This document shows, one piece after another, positions 23,729-34,793 of a stretch of DNA of 64,000 bases. Below the pieces are notes generated by a model, which ran no database searches, was not told where the DNA came from, and was given only the letters and a program-made list of their open reading frames with translations. The stretch is from Notolepis coatsorum (taxonomy: Eukaryota; Chordata; Actinopteri; Aulopiformes; Paralepididae). Within the stretch, counting starts at the first letter, position 1, and the number at the start of each line of letters is the position of its first letter. The stretch lies in assembly GCA_963971535.1 (NCBI GenBank), contig OZ020586.1:77042703-77106702 (forward strand). Reading direction: 5' to 3'. Position numbers and translations under genes: made by a program.

Positions 23729-24590
23729 GTTCTGCTTCTTGTTGGTTGTAGAGTCAAGTCACACAGTGCATCAGAACCTCACTCAGTGGAGCTGTGGACC
23801 TGGACTGATGGAGTCCCAGACCGCTGGATATAAGTCCTGCCAGAACAATAGAACATTACAAGGTGTGCATTCCAGGTTGATGAGGGCCTTTTCATCTGGA
23901 TGAGGTGGGTGGGGTCAATGGCTGTGATAACAGCCCACTCCTGGACCAATGGATGGTGCTAATCTTTGCTAATATACTTAGTTTAATATAGTGGGAAAAT
24001 ACAGGCTCCTAAACATGCTTGTTCAAATCAAACACATCCCTGAATGCTTACACTGTAAAAAATAAATGTTTTTTTCACGGGAAATGAACTGTATTATTTT
24101 ACAGATTACTTTTGTTTTTCTACTTAAATGTAAATGCCATAAAAATACAGTAAATTACCTTTTATCAAAAGGCTCCTAAACATGCTTGTTCAAATCAAAC
24201 ACATCCCTGAATGCCTACAGTTGTTCTTTTTTTCATATATTGCTTCAAAATCAATAAGTTGGAAGTTGTATTTGTTGAGACACAGTTTACAAACATCTTC
24301 CTTTCGTATATACTGTATATATTATGATGCACAATCCATTCCTCGGATTGTAATGATTGCAATCCTATACACTGTGAAAAAGAAGTCTGTACAAAAAAAA
24401 CTGTAAATGTCTGGCAGCAACGGTTGTCAAATACTTACTGTTAAATTACAGTAAAATCTAATACATTTACAGATTACAATATTTTGATAATGGTTAATAT
24501 TTTGATAAAAGGTAATTTACTGTATTTGTATGGTATTTACATACTTAAAGTAGAAAAACAAAAGTAATCTCTAAAATAATACAGTGAAAT
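23729..24590. repeat. Long type-2 upstream flank and foldback element (E unit)
   Basis: Flank 23729-24003, then the inverted-repeat element 24004-24590 as at 13568-14153. Confidence 0.65.
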
Positions 24591-24705
24591 TCAATTTTTT
24601 TTTATTTGATTTCTTTTTACAGATTTTTTTACCTGAAACACTGGAGAATAACTGCTTCATTTTACTTAGTTTCTTCTGTAGTAATGATATACTGTTGTAT
24701 TACTC

Positions 24706-25004
24706 CAAAGTTCTCAGCCATGTTCTGCTTCTTGTTGGTTGTAGAGTCAAGTCACACAGTGCATCAGTGCATTCTTCAACCGTCAGGTAGAAGTTATGCC
24801 ATCGACCCAGCAGGGGGCAGTGTGGACCATGGACTCAGTGGTTCTGGAAACAGGCCAGTCAAGAGGATTCGTATGTGTGCTGAGCCCTCAACGCTGATCT
24901 ACACAAGACCCAGTGTTGCTCCTTATTTTACCAGCCGTCAGAACGGTTATGTCAATTATCCTCTACCAACATATCCCTGTGATGTTAAACGTTATTGCTT
25001 GTAA
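24706..25004 (+). pseudogene. Hybrid antisense type-2 leader / type-1 exon 3 end (E unit)
   Basis: Same joint as 14269-14567; the type-1 part is 24768-25004. The open frame upstream is shifted by local base changes, which argues against selection on the hybrid protein. Confidence 0.8.
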
Positions 25005-26505
25005 AATGTTTTTTTTTGTACATGCCACTTCTGCACTTATTTGTACATTATATTTGCTTACTTATCTTGGCACCTTTTTCAATAAAACACAAAAACAAAC
25101 ATTGTTACTTACCGCTATCATTTATTTGTATGCATACAGATCTGAGATGAAGAATTTATAACTGAACATAATCAGAATCAGAAAGATCTTTATTGCCAAG
25201 TAAGTTTGCACACATACAAGGAATTTGTATTGGTTGTTGCAACATTAACAGACAATTAAAGTAGAATCATCAGTCATATATAAACTAAATTAGAATAAAA
25301 GTACAATAGAATATGGGCTGTACAATTGTGCAGTATTGTGCAAAAAGTATGAATAATCACGAAAAACTAACTATTAAAATAGTTTTACAGAATTACTTAA
25401 TTGATTTAATAACATATTGTAAAATATTATTGACCAATGTTATTATCCTGTATAAGTATAATACATGTGTATCAGGCTCAGTAATGTACCTTCCATACAC
25501 CATTGACCTCTCACCTCAAGATATATGAATGAAAACAGGCTCAATTGAACCACTCCACAGCTGATTTATGGTAGTGTGTTGCCGTTTTGGGCCAATACCA
25601 TGCTGTTTTAGGCATGCGGTACAAATGTGTTGTCACAAATATATATTAGCCTATTCCATGGATTAGGTGTGGCTTTAAAGTTGAGACTTTTTTGGAATCC
25701 GGTGATGAAGCTTCCCACTTGGCAGGCCAAAAACATCTGATTGGTTATTGATGCATGGAGCTGTTGTTTTGGTCAATCAGATTTGAATCTGATAATAAAT
25801 GAGTTATGGCTATATGCCTTAATCTGGTAAATGTAATGTTGCTTTGTTGTGGAATTTCCCTTTACAAATGGAATTACAGACACAGAATGTTCTCAATGTA
25901 AGATTGTGAACCACTAAAATTAACATTAAATTAACAAATAGTAGTGTAACAGTAGGTGTAACAGGCTGTTGGGATTTGTTGCGTGTGTCTTCATTAGTGG
26001 AATTAATTTATTAACATTTGACAGAAAGGAATACAATAAATATATCAATAATTTATATGTCATTATAGAATTGAAAATGTTTCGTTTTCTCATGTATAAA
26101 TATTGAATCTCAATCACAAGGTAACATTGACATTTTTTATACCACATATGATGTTGGTGGCCGACAGCAGGGTTCATCCCCGGAACATTTATGGCCAGAA
26201 GACCAAATTCCACAACATAATCTAGTATTATTAATCAGAGTATTATTATATATTATATTTGGTCTACATTGATGCAGTTTACCTATTGAGAGTTAACAAC
26301 TAGTTAACTATTAACAAGGTATAATACAATACAAATACAAAATAATATATGATAGCAAAACATAGTTTGGTTTAATATTTTATTGAAAAAAATATCTTCA
26401 CAAGAAGGCAAGTATATATATAACATATTTACAGATTATGACATAACACAGGGACATTTGAGACAGAATAATCGTCCTGGGTTGGAAAGGAGCAATTCTG
26501 GGTCT
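25005..26505. repeat. Tail module between hybrid (E unit) and copy F
   Basis: Complete tail module with no inserted element. It contains the type-1-side AATAAA near 25081 and the antisense type-2 polyadenylation signal at 26379-26384. Confidence 0.75.
26379..26384 (-). terminator. Polyadenylation signal of type-2 copy F
   Basis: AATAAA on the minus strand about 120 bp downstream of the stop codon, conserved in all type-2 units. Confidence 0.6.
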
Positions 26506-27451
26506 TCAGATCACATAGATCAGGAATGAGGGATTAGCACACATACGAATCCTCTTGACTGGCCTGTTTCCAGAACCACTGAGTACATGGTCCACACTGC
26601 CCCCTGCTGGGTAGAACTGGTCACTTCTACCTGCAGGTTGAAGAATGTGAATCTCCACAGGTGGAGCGTCCCAGCTGAACTTTCTCTTTGTTCCAACTCC
26701 TTTCTCTGAGCACCATGGCTGCTGTTCTACTCTGACTGGCAGGCTGGAAATACCCAGAGGAGATGGTTTGGAACCCAGGCCAGAGGGACTGTCTTTCTTC
26801 AGGAGCGATTCGATGGAGAAAGGACTGCTGAACTTCACCTCACATTTAATCTGAACATCCAAAATGGAGACCAACTCGGGGAACCAGTCCATAACTCCCT
26901 TGAAGTGACTGCGCACCATCTTCTCTGTGATTTGACTGTGGTCAAGCTTCCAGTAGTTTTTAATATTGTTTGGTTTACCTGGATTTGATGGAATCTGGAA
27001 ATAATTTAACACGTTATAATTCAACTAGGCCCCAGAGACAATGTTGGTTCAACTAAACTGTAGTTATCACGATCAATGAGATATAAATATGTTTTTAAAT
27101 TTACCTTGACAAAACATTTGTTGGTTGACAAGCAGACTCTAATGTTGGTCTCAATGCTTATTCCTTTTCCTGACATCAATGCTGCCAATTGTTCCATTAT
27201 CTGTAGAAAAGTGAAAGAGAATTAGGTATTTGGACATTATGAGGACAGTATGCTATCATATCACAACATGTTTAATAGTTTAAAGGTTTATAGCTGGTTC
27301 TTACCTCAAAGAAGGTGAGCATATTGTCTGGACAGTCTTGGAGGACAAAGGCAATCATTGCCAGGTAGGTGCTACAATTCTCAAACATCATTTTCCGGGT
27401 GCTGTTGGATGTCACATGGAGAGGCAGGGGAGCTCCAAAGTTCTCAGCCAT
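26506..27451 (-). CDS. Type-2 divergent forkhead (FoxH1-like) protein, copy F, intact
   Basis: Exons 27305-27451, 27105-27200 and 26506-26994 (147, 96 and 489 nt; phase-0 GT/AG introns of 104 and 110 bp) encode 243 aa. Residues about 29-100 align with a forkhead domain: Y-L-A-M-I-A-F-V-L-Q-D helix 1, T-N-I-R-V-C-L-S in the recognition-helix position, T-N-K-C-F-V-K-I-P, and N-Y-W-K-L-D in the wing. The canonical R-H-N-L-S is R-V-C-L-S and the Trp before it is lost, so canonical DNA contacts are doubtful. F-S-I-E-S-L-L (about 140-146) resembles an eh1 Groucho-binding motif; K-R-I-R may be a nuclear signal. This copy has R-to-S in M-V-R-S-H-F-K-G. It is divergent from type-1 copy M. FoxH1 kinship is inferred from the domain. 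Confidence 0.8.
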
Positions 27452-29569
27452 GTTCTGCTTCTTGTTGGTTGTAGAGTCAAGTCACACAGTGCATCAGAAC
27501 CTCACTCAGTGGAGCTGTGGACCTGGACTGATGGAGTCCCAGACCTCTGATATAAGTCCTGCCAGAACAATAGAACATTACATTTTCTTCTTTGAATTTT
27601 AAATATTGTGTAACGTTACCGTTATCTAATTAGTAACTGGAAACTGCAGATGTCTGCCCCATGTCTATACCCCACAATGCAAAGTGTCTAACGCTATAGC
27701 TTAATTGTAGATTCTAAACATAATGAGGTAACGCAGCTACCAAATGTTATCTTTAATCAAAGTGTGTAATGTTAATCCACAACAGCGACTTTTGGTATAT
27801 GACATATCAATAGAAATACATTTACAAGGCGGTTAGGTGGTCGAGCGGAGATTGCGTTCGTCACCAGCCCCGGAGCTGATTTGGATTTGCCTGTTCGAAT
27901 CCAGCTCACAGCTCCGGGGTTGTCACCAGCTTGGCTGGCCGTCTGCACTGATACGATTGGCTGTATCAGAGGGTGGGAGAAGCTGGCGGGGTGGGTCCGG
28001 GTCGTTGTAAACAGCGACTCCTACAGTTCGGTCGGGGCGCCTGCTAAGCGCGGATTGGACGTGAGGGGGATAGTGTGGTCCTCCCACACGCTACGCCCTC
28101 TCAGTGAGAATCCGCGCTGCCAGGTGAAAAGAAGCGGTGATTGGCTGGACGTGTGTCGGAGGAAGCACGTGGTAGCCTCCACTCTCCCATATGATCTGAC
28201 TGTAGGGGGTAAAGCGCAGCGACCAGGAAGGGACTGGGAATTGGCATACGACTAACATTGGGATGGGGAGAAAATCGGAGGAAAATGGAGGGGGAAAAAG
28301 ACCAAAAAAAAAAAAAAAATACATTTACAAAAATACAAATGAAATACATTTCAAATTAATTCCACAATTCTTTGCGATAGACTTATATCAATACACAAAC
28401 ACATTTAAATTGATGACATTAGATCGGGTGTAGCTAATCTAAATAGTGTGCATCATTTTCAAAACTATATACTGTATTTTGAGAGTAAATCAAGCATAAT
28501 AAACATTCATGTTCTAATGAAGCCTGAGAAACCAAGTTTGCACTTCACCGCATAGGTCCTTGTGAATCGCTAATGTCTATTTTGTAGTTGTAAACAGTGA
28601 TCCCCTCATTAAAGTGGCCAATATCTGAAGAGGGCAGTGATGGATGAAGTGATTGTTATTATATGTACTTAATAAGTATATAGGGTATACAATGGAAGGA
28701 ATTTGTATTTCTTTAGTCTAAGATAGTGATCCATAATCAGAAAATGTCCATATTACTATACAGAGTCTAAGGCTGTTTTTCAGCTGCTTCTGTTCTAAAT
28801 ACACAGATCGCTATAGTCTTGGACCGTTATTCATATTCCAATGGTCCCCCTTTATCACTTCCATTGTCCTGTTTAAAGATAGAAAATAGAATTTAAATAA
28901 CAAATGAACATGACTGAGACCCAGTCTGGTACATATTAATAAACACATGAACAACATACTTCATGCATTTTCCTCTGGAGGGACTGAATACAGTATATTT
29001 CTTACTGCTAATCTGCGATTTTAGGCAATATAGTGTTGCTATAGAAACATGTTTAAGAAATCCAAAATCTCCCATGCTAACAAACTATTGTATGCAGCTC
29101 TACAGACTAGTGATATATAAGGAGCAACAGGGAGGCAGGCCATGACATGTTTTCAGGATTCATTGTTTGTCCATTGCTTCCTGACCAAACAGATTTTTGA
29201 AGTTGAATTTCACACATTCAAAAAAGGTTTGGTTTGAGCAAGTCTATATATGAAAACAATTTACACGACAATAAAACTATAATATATTAAACCCAAGAGT
29301 ATGGTAAGAGAGAGCTAAAAGTACAATCACCATCCATTGGTCCAGATAGGTTTGTTGGAAGTGGGCTGTTATGACGGCCATTGACCCCACCTCATCCAGA
29401 TGAAAGGCCCCTCATCAACCTGGAATGCACACCTTGTAATGTTCTATTGTTCTGGCAGGACTTATATCCAGAAGTCTGGGACTCCATCACTCCAGGTCCA
29501 CAGCTCCACTGAGTGAGGTTCTGATACCACTGTGTGTGACTTGACTCTACAACCAACAAGAAGCAGAAC
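27452..29569. promoter_or_regulatory. Shared head-to-head upstream region of copies F (-) and M (+)
   Basis: The interval between two intact start codons on opposite strands. Without the SINE and its target duplication it is about 1.6 kb, the same as the 36286-37898 interval. Both ends carry the same roughly 140 bp leader in inverted orientation (ATTGTTCTGGCAGGACTTAT). Bidirectional promoter use is inferred from layout; no core element is certain. Confidence 0.55.
27828..28316 (+). mobile_element. tRNA-derived SINE with target-site duplication
   Basis: The head looks like a tRNA promoter: A-box-like GGTGGTCGAGCGG (about 27836) and B-box-like TGTTCGAATCC (about 27892). A body with the fish-SINE-like phrase GTGTGTCGGAGGAAGCACG follows, then a poly-A tail. 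The 14 bp AAATACATTTACAA is duplicated at 27814-27827 and 28317-28330; other head modules carry it once. This is a complete, fairly young insertion between the divergent promoters of copies F and M. The 124-codon frame inside is not a gene. Confidence 0.88.
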
Positions 29570-30694
29570 ATGGCTGAGAACTTTGGAGCTCCCCTGCCTC
29601 TCCATGTGACACCCAACAGCACACAGAAAAGGATGTTTGAGAATTGTAACACCCACCTGGCAATGATTGCCTTTGTCCTCCAAGACTCTCCAGGCAATAT
29701 GCTCACCTTCTGTGAGGTAAGAACAAGCAAGCAACATATTAAGTTTCATTTGACTTTAAAAATGTTGTGATGTGAAAGCAAAATGTCCTTCTAATGTCTG
29801 ATGATGCCTAATTTTCAATGTAACTTATTTGCAGTTGCTGGGAAATTTGGAAGCATTGATCTCAGGAAACAGAAAAGGCCTTGATGCCAAAATTAGAGTC
29901 TGCTTGTCGACCAACAAATGTTTTGTCAAGGTAAATGGAAAAAACCTTTATATCTCATTGATCATGATCACTAATTTAGTTGAACCAACATAGTTTTGGG
30001 TTAAAGATGAATTCTAACTTGTGTGTTCAATTGTTTCCAGATTCCATCAAATCCAGAAAAACCAAACAGTAAGAAAAACTACTGGAAGCTTGACCACAGT
30101 CAAATTACAGGGAAGATGGTGCGTCGTCACTTCAAGGGAATTCTGGACTGGTTCCCTGAGTTGGTCTCCAAAGTTATGGAGGCAGTCAGACCATCAGAGC
30201 ACTACACTACTCTCCACTCCCCTGAACCTGCAGCCTACAGAGATGTTCAGATTAAATGTGAGGTGAAGTTCAGCAGTCCTTTCTCCATCGAATCCCTCCT
30301 GAAGAAAGACAGTCCCTCTGGCCTGGGCTCCAAACCATCTCCTCTGTTGGGCATTTCCAGCCTGCCAGTCAGAGTAGAACAGCAGCCTTGGTGCTCAGAG
30401 AAAGGAGTTGGAACAAAGAGGAAGTTCAGCTGGGACGCTCCACCAGTGGAGATGCACATTCTTCAACCGGCAGGTAGAAGTTATGCCATCTACCCAGCAG
30501 GGGGCAGTGTGGACCATGGACTCAGTGGTTCTGGAAACAGGCCAGTCAAGAGGATTCGTATGTGTGCTGAGCCCTCAACCCTGATCTACACAAGACCCAG
30601 TGTTGCTCCTTATTTTACCAGCCGTCAGAACGGTTATGTCAATTATCCTCTACCAACATATCCCTGTGATGTTAAACGTTATTGTAAAATGTAA
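29570..30694 (+). CDS. Type-1 divergent forkhead (FoxH1-like) protein, copy M, intact
   Basis: Exons 29570-29716, 29835-29930 and 30041-30694 (147, 96 and 654 nt; introns 118 and 110 bp, GT/AG, phase 0) encode 298 aa. Forkhead-like region about 29-100: H-L-A-M-I-A-F-V-L-Q-D-S-P helix 1, D-A-K-I-R-V-C-L-S-T-N-K-C-F-V-K for helix 3, K-N-Y-W-K-L-D for the wing. The usual R-H-N is R70-V71-C72. Next come D-W-F-P-E-L-V, a 22-residue linker absent from type 2, the eh1-like F-S-I-E-S-L-L (162-168), basic patches (T-K-R-K-F, V-K-R-I-R-M) and a Tyr/Pro-rich tail. A FoxH1 relative would act in the nucleus on Nodal/Smad targets; no clear Smad-interaction motif is visible here, so that role is not shown. 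Confidence 0.8.
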
Positions 30695-30939
30695 ATGTAA
30701 ATGTAAAATGTTTTTTTTTGTACATGCCACTTCTGCACTTATTTGTACATTATATTTGCTTACTTATCTTGGCACCTTTTTCAATAAAACACAAACAAAC
30801 ATTGTTACTTACTGCTATCATTTATTTGTATGCATACAGATCTGAGATGAAGAATTTATAACTGAACATAATCAGAATCAGAAAGATCTTTATTGCCAAG
30901 TAAGTTTGCACACATACAAGGAATTTGTATTGGTTGTTG
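30695..30939. repeat. Type-1 3' UTR and start of tail module (copy M)
   Basis: Begins with short TGTAAA repeats, carries AATAAA at 30783-30788, and is cut at 30939 by a composite insert. About 0.7 kb of tail module is missing relative to other units. Confidence 0.75.
30783..30788 (+). terminator. Polyadenylation signal of type-1 copy M
   Basis: AATAAA 89 bp after the stop codon, preceded by a T-rich stretch; conserved in the other type-1 3' ends. Confidence 0.6.
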
Positions 30940-31046
30940 GGCCGGAACCAAAGTGGGCTGGTCCAACAAAAAAAAAAAAAAAAAAAAAAAATTTTTAATT
31001 TTTTATACTTTTTTTTTAACTTTTTTTTTTTTAAACTTTTTTTTTG

Positions 31047-31603
31047 GCCAGTGTGTGGGCCAGTGTGTGGGCCACTAATGTGGGCCGGTGTGTGGGCCAG
31101 TGTGTGGGCCAGTGTGTGGGCCAGTGTGTGAGTCGGTGTGTGGGCCACTAATGTGGGCCAGTGTGTGGGCCGGTGTGTGGGCCAGTGTGTGAGTCGGTGT
31201 GTGGGCCACTAATGTGGGCCAGTATGTGGGCCGGTGTGTGGGCCGGTGTGTGGGCCAGTATGTGGGCCAGTCTGTGGGCCGGTGTGTGGGCCGGTGTGTG
31301 AGTCGGTGTGTGGGCCACTAATGTGGGCCAGTGTGTGTGCCGGTGTGTGGGCCAGTGTGTGGGCCAGTGTGTGGGCCGGTGTGTGCGCCGGTGTGTGGGC
31401 CAGTGTGTGGGCCAGTGTGTGGGCCAGTGTGTGGGCCGGTGTGTGCGCCGGTGTGTGGGCCAGTGTGTGGGCCGGTGTGTGGGCCAGTGTGTGGGCCGGT
31501 GTAGTATGTGGGCCGGTGTAGTGTGTGGGCCAGTGTGTGGGCCGTATGTGGGCCGGTGTGTGGGCCATTATGTGGGCCGGTGTGTGGGCCAGTGTGTGGG
31601 CCG
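31047..31603 (+). repeat. 12 bp minisatellite, GGGCCRGTGTGT units
   Basis: Over 40 near-tandem copies of GGGCCAGTGTGT / GGGCCGGTGTGT, with periodic variants GGGCCACTAATGT and GAGTCGGTGTGT that mark a longer higher-order period in the left part. Because 12 is divisible by 3 all frames are open, producing long C-G-P-V or A-H-T-P repeat frames that are not genes. Confidence 0.9.
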
Positions 31604-32425
31604 GCAATAAAACAATAAACAAGTTGCATAAACTAAATCAGATTAAAAATGATCACAGTTCTGGTTTGCCTTAAGATGCAGTTTAAGATGGGTCTTGAAC
31701 ATGGAGTATGTAGGGCACTCTCTAATCACAACTGGTAGGCTATTCCAGTAGTTACCACTTTTAACAGAGAACACAGTTTTTGCAATGGTAGTATACCGAA
31801 AAGGCACCTTACAGTCCCCTCTACTGATGGCCCTGGTGGTAATGCCAGTGTCTGCTTTCTGTTGGATGAACTCATTCAATGGGGGAGGGGCAAGTCCACG
31901 CAGAACCTTGTACATGAAGCAAGTATATTTGAAAACTTGGAAATTCTCGAAACTTAGCATGTTATGTTTTTTTAAAACATTACAGTGATGAAATGAAATT
32001 GGTTTCCTATCAAATACTTTTATGGCTTTTTTGTAGAGTAATTCTATTGGTGTAAGAGTAGTGACATATGAAAGAGACCAGTTGATAAAACAGTACTCGA
32101 TGTGTGATAAAATCATTGAATGCAGAAACATCCTTGCAGCATTAACTGGCAGGCAGGGCCTGATCTGCCTGAAGTTTTCGATGTTAAACTTGACTGTGTT
32201 TGTCACTTTCTTCACATTACTTTTTGAAGGTCAATGTAGAGTCCAATGTGACCCCAAGATACTTGAATTAATGTACAATGTCCAGCTCCGCCTCTCCCAG
32301 AAACACATTAGAGTGAGTGACCTCTACTGGTGACTTTGTGAACATCATACACACTGTTTTCTTGGTGTTAAGTGAAAGACATGCTTTTGTTAGCCAGTCT
32401 TGAATGAGACATGAGACATCAGTGA
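31604..32425 (-). mobile_element. LINE reverse-transcriptase fragment (Rex1/L2-like)
   Basis: Minus-strand remnant carrying the post-catalytic part of a LINE reverse transcriptase. It begins in the N-T-K-K-T-V-C-M-M-F and K-Y-L-G-V-T-L-D-S region. The YxDD box is not included. The 3' end merges into the minisatellite. Family assignment is uncertain. Confidence 0.7.
31643..32215 (-). pseudogene. LINE RT C-terminal remnant
   Basis: 190-codon open frame with the usual late LINE segments: S-H-I-E-Y-C near the start, L-Y-K-K-A-I-K-V in the middle, Y-W-N-S-L-P and F-K-T-H-L-K-L-H-L at the end. It is broken upstream near 32260-32270 and lacks the catalytic part. Confidence 0.7.
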
Positions 32426-32474
32426 ATGAGATTCACGTTTCCTCCCAACCGCGAGTAGGCCTAGAAGCGCAGAA

Positions 32475-32660
32475 ATGGAGAATGCAAAAAAAGAAAGGGT
32501 GGAGCTGAAAAAGCTAGAATTGCTAGTAAAAGACGCAGAACAATGTTCTAAAATTACAGACATGTTTAGTAGAGGAAGGGCTGGCGTTAGAGTAGCTGCT
32601 GCTGCTAATGATGATGAAGTTCAAGTGGAAGGAACCAACAGTAACATGACAGGTGCGTGC
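32475..32660 (+). pseudogene. hAT transposase N-terminal exon-like fragment
   Basis: The frame starts M-E-N-A-K-K-E-R-V-E-L-K-K-L-E and includes C-S-K-I-T-D-M-F-S-R-G, then an acidic stretch up to a possible GT donor (ACAGGTGCGTG) near 32653. The K-I-T-D-M-F motif after a Lys-rich helix is typical of the N-terminus of hAT (TTF-type zinc finger) transposases. A likely second-exon piece with D-S-E-E-R-E-S-A-Q-S lies near 33881. No catalytic domain follows; the element is dead. Confidence 0.6.
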
Positions 32661-33719
32661 AGTAGCCTAGTGCATATTCTACTGTTGGTGTGTGCCGGTT
32701 CATGGGGGCTAGCTAGCCTATACTAGTTCTTGCAGTGATTTCAGTCATTCTATTACAAGACAATGTGCTTTCCGTATTCCTGATTCCTTACAGCACGTGG
32801 ACGTAAATAGTCGTGACTCGTGACGTTTTTTCTCTGACTAAAAGTTTAGTTAGCAATGTTAGGACTAGTGCCCACCACAGCATCAGAAGCTAAAGTGCTA
32901 ACCTAGAGAGCCAATCAGAACCTAGGACGGGCTGCAAATTAATTGGCTACTAATATTATAATAGTAAATACTCAAATAAAATACTATTATGTTCCCTTTC
33001 AAATTTTCATGTTGATATAATATTGGTAATCTAATTGATTGAATTGATTAGTTGCCATTTTACATGCTTAAATAAGATGTACCTTAGAATTCCCAACAGT
33101 TAGCCATGTTCTCGATTAGTCTCATCTACATGTTTGTAGATAACCACAGCTAACTAGCTTAAGCTAACAACTAGGTCAACTACTACCCCGTAGTTAAACA
33201 AATGTGATTGCATATAACAGCTAACTGCTACAGCTAAGTTGGTAGTTAGCCTATTCCATTAATGTTGAATGTATTTATGAAGGTTGTTGATGGTGGTTGG
33301 CGCTGAATAGCAGACATGATTCCGTCAGTCTGCCACAGGAAAGCTGTGTTTGCTGATGCTGCTCACGACCACCAGTAGCGTATGACTGTGTGAGTGTGAA
33401 TGCTTGATGGTTTCTGTGAAGCGCTTTGTGGAACAATGCTGATATACAGTTAAGAATGAGTAATTCGCTTTTGGTTTTTAAGAAAATGGTTTGTAAAGCT
33501 ATTTTTGAAAACTACAAGGGTGAATAATACTGTTTTTTTTTTGCTATTTTCTTTTAGAATACTGTTTTGGAGTCTTAATTTTTTAAATTTTTGTTAAGAA
33601 TATAGGACAGGCATAGGCTATATAAGCATTGCTTCAGTCTGTACCTTCTCAGTCACTGTAAAATCAAATATTGTTAAATGATGGTGTATATTGTATTGTG
33701 TGAGATGATGACTGAATAA

Positions 33720-33720
<1 letters not shown>
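32661..33720. other. AT-rich non-coding interior of the composite insert
   Basis: No gene or known RNA recognised. It probably corresponds to intron/interior of the hAT remnant, with small older repeat fragments. It is not found elsewhere in the window. Confidence 0.4.

Positions 33721-33815
<95 letters not shown>
33721..33815 (+). repeat. (CTA)n microsatellite
   Basis: About 31 uninterrupted CTA/ACT/TAC units. Confidence 0.97.
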
Positions 33816-33816
<1 letters not shown>

Positions 33817-33880
33817 TGGGTGTTTTCAAAAGGCTGAAAAACGCTTATTATTGATTGGTGATGTTCTTCTTATGCAGTTG

Positions 33881-34245
<365 letters not shown>

Positions 34246-34517
34246 CAAGCTCTTGGAATGGGTGTCTGGGAGGAAGTGGGGGGTCTTTCGATGTTGATTA
34301 AACGGCAAGCAACTAATGTCATGAGTGCCAAATTAAAGGACAATAAATCCAATCTAACTGAAATTGTCTAGCACAGACCTTTTCTATGGATCAAAACCTC
34401 AATATTATTATGGTGTAGTTAATACTTCATGTATCCTTAATCCCTAGGCTAATGAGGCACTAAGATGTTAGTAAAAAAAAAAACATATGCCAATGACAGG
34501 AAGTAACGGTATATATA

Positions 34518-34526
34518 TGTGTGTGT

Positions 34527-34561
<35 letters not shown>
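34518..34561 (+). repeat. (TG)n microsatellite
   Basis: TG tract with one CTCT interruption. Confidence 0.95.
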
Positions 34562-34562
<1 letters not shown>

Positions 34563-34675
34563 ACTGTGCATGAGTGCACATCTAGGGGCGGTGTGTAGAT
34601 TTGGTCTCCCTGATGTTGACTCCTTAGCCACAGCCTTGGGTTGTTTAATACTGGACAAGTGTTTCATAACGGCCG

Positions 34676-34752
34676 TTGTGTGGGCCGGTTTCGGAGCCGG
34701 TGCGTGGGCCGGTGCGTGGCCGGTGCGTGGGCCGGTGTGTGGGCTGGTGCGT
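34676..34752 (+). repeat. Short 12 bp-unit GC-rich tract near the hAT right end
   Basis: Degenerate copies of GGGCCGGTGCGT, the same 12 bp theme as the minisatellite at 31047-31603. Suggests both derive from a subterminal repeat of one hAT family. Confidence 0.75.
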
Positions 34753-34793
34753 CTGAATGTCCCGGGCTGAATTTGTGTCCCAGTCCGCCACTG

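Noticed and set aside
27828-27905. tRNA gene
   Set aside because: A and B boxes are present, but the segment heads a SINE with a poly-A tail and target duplications, and the arms do not pair well by eye.
27881-28255. 124-codon frame
   Set aside because: Lies fully inside the SINE body.
30023-30040. Start codon of the long exon 3 frames (M-F-N-C-F-Q in type 1, M-N-Y-N-V-L-N in type 2)
   Set aside because: These residues are intron sequence before the AG acceptor; the real start is the M-A-E-N ATG of exon 1.
31047-31603. Possible CRISPR-like repeat array
   Set aside because: Units are contiguous 12-mers without unique spacers, in a fish-like genome.
31209-31629. Long open frames with His/Pro/Thr or Cys/Gly/Val repeats
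   Set aside because: They come from a 12 bp tandem repeat (divisible by 3), so several frames on both strands are open by arithmetic, not selection.
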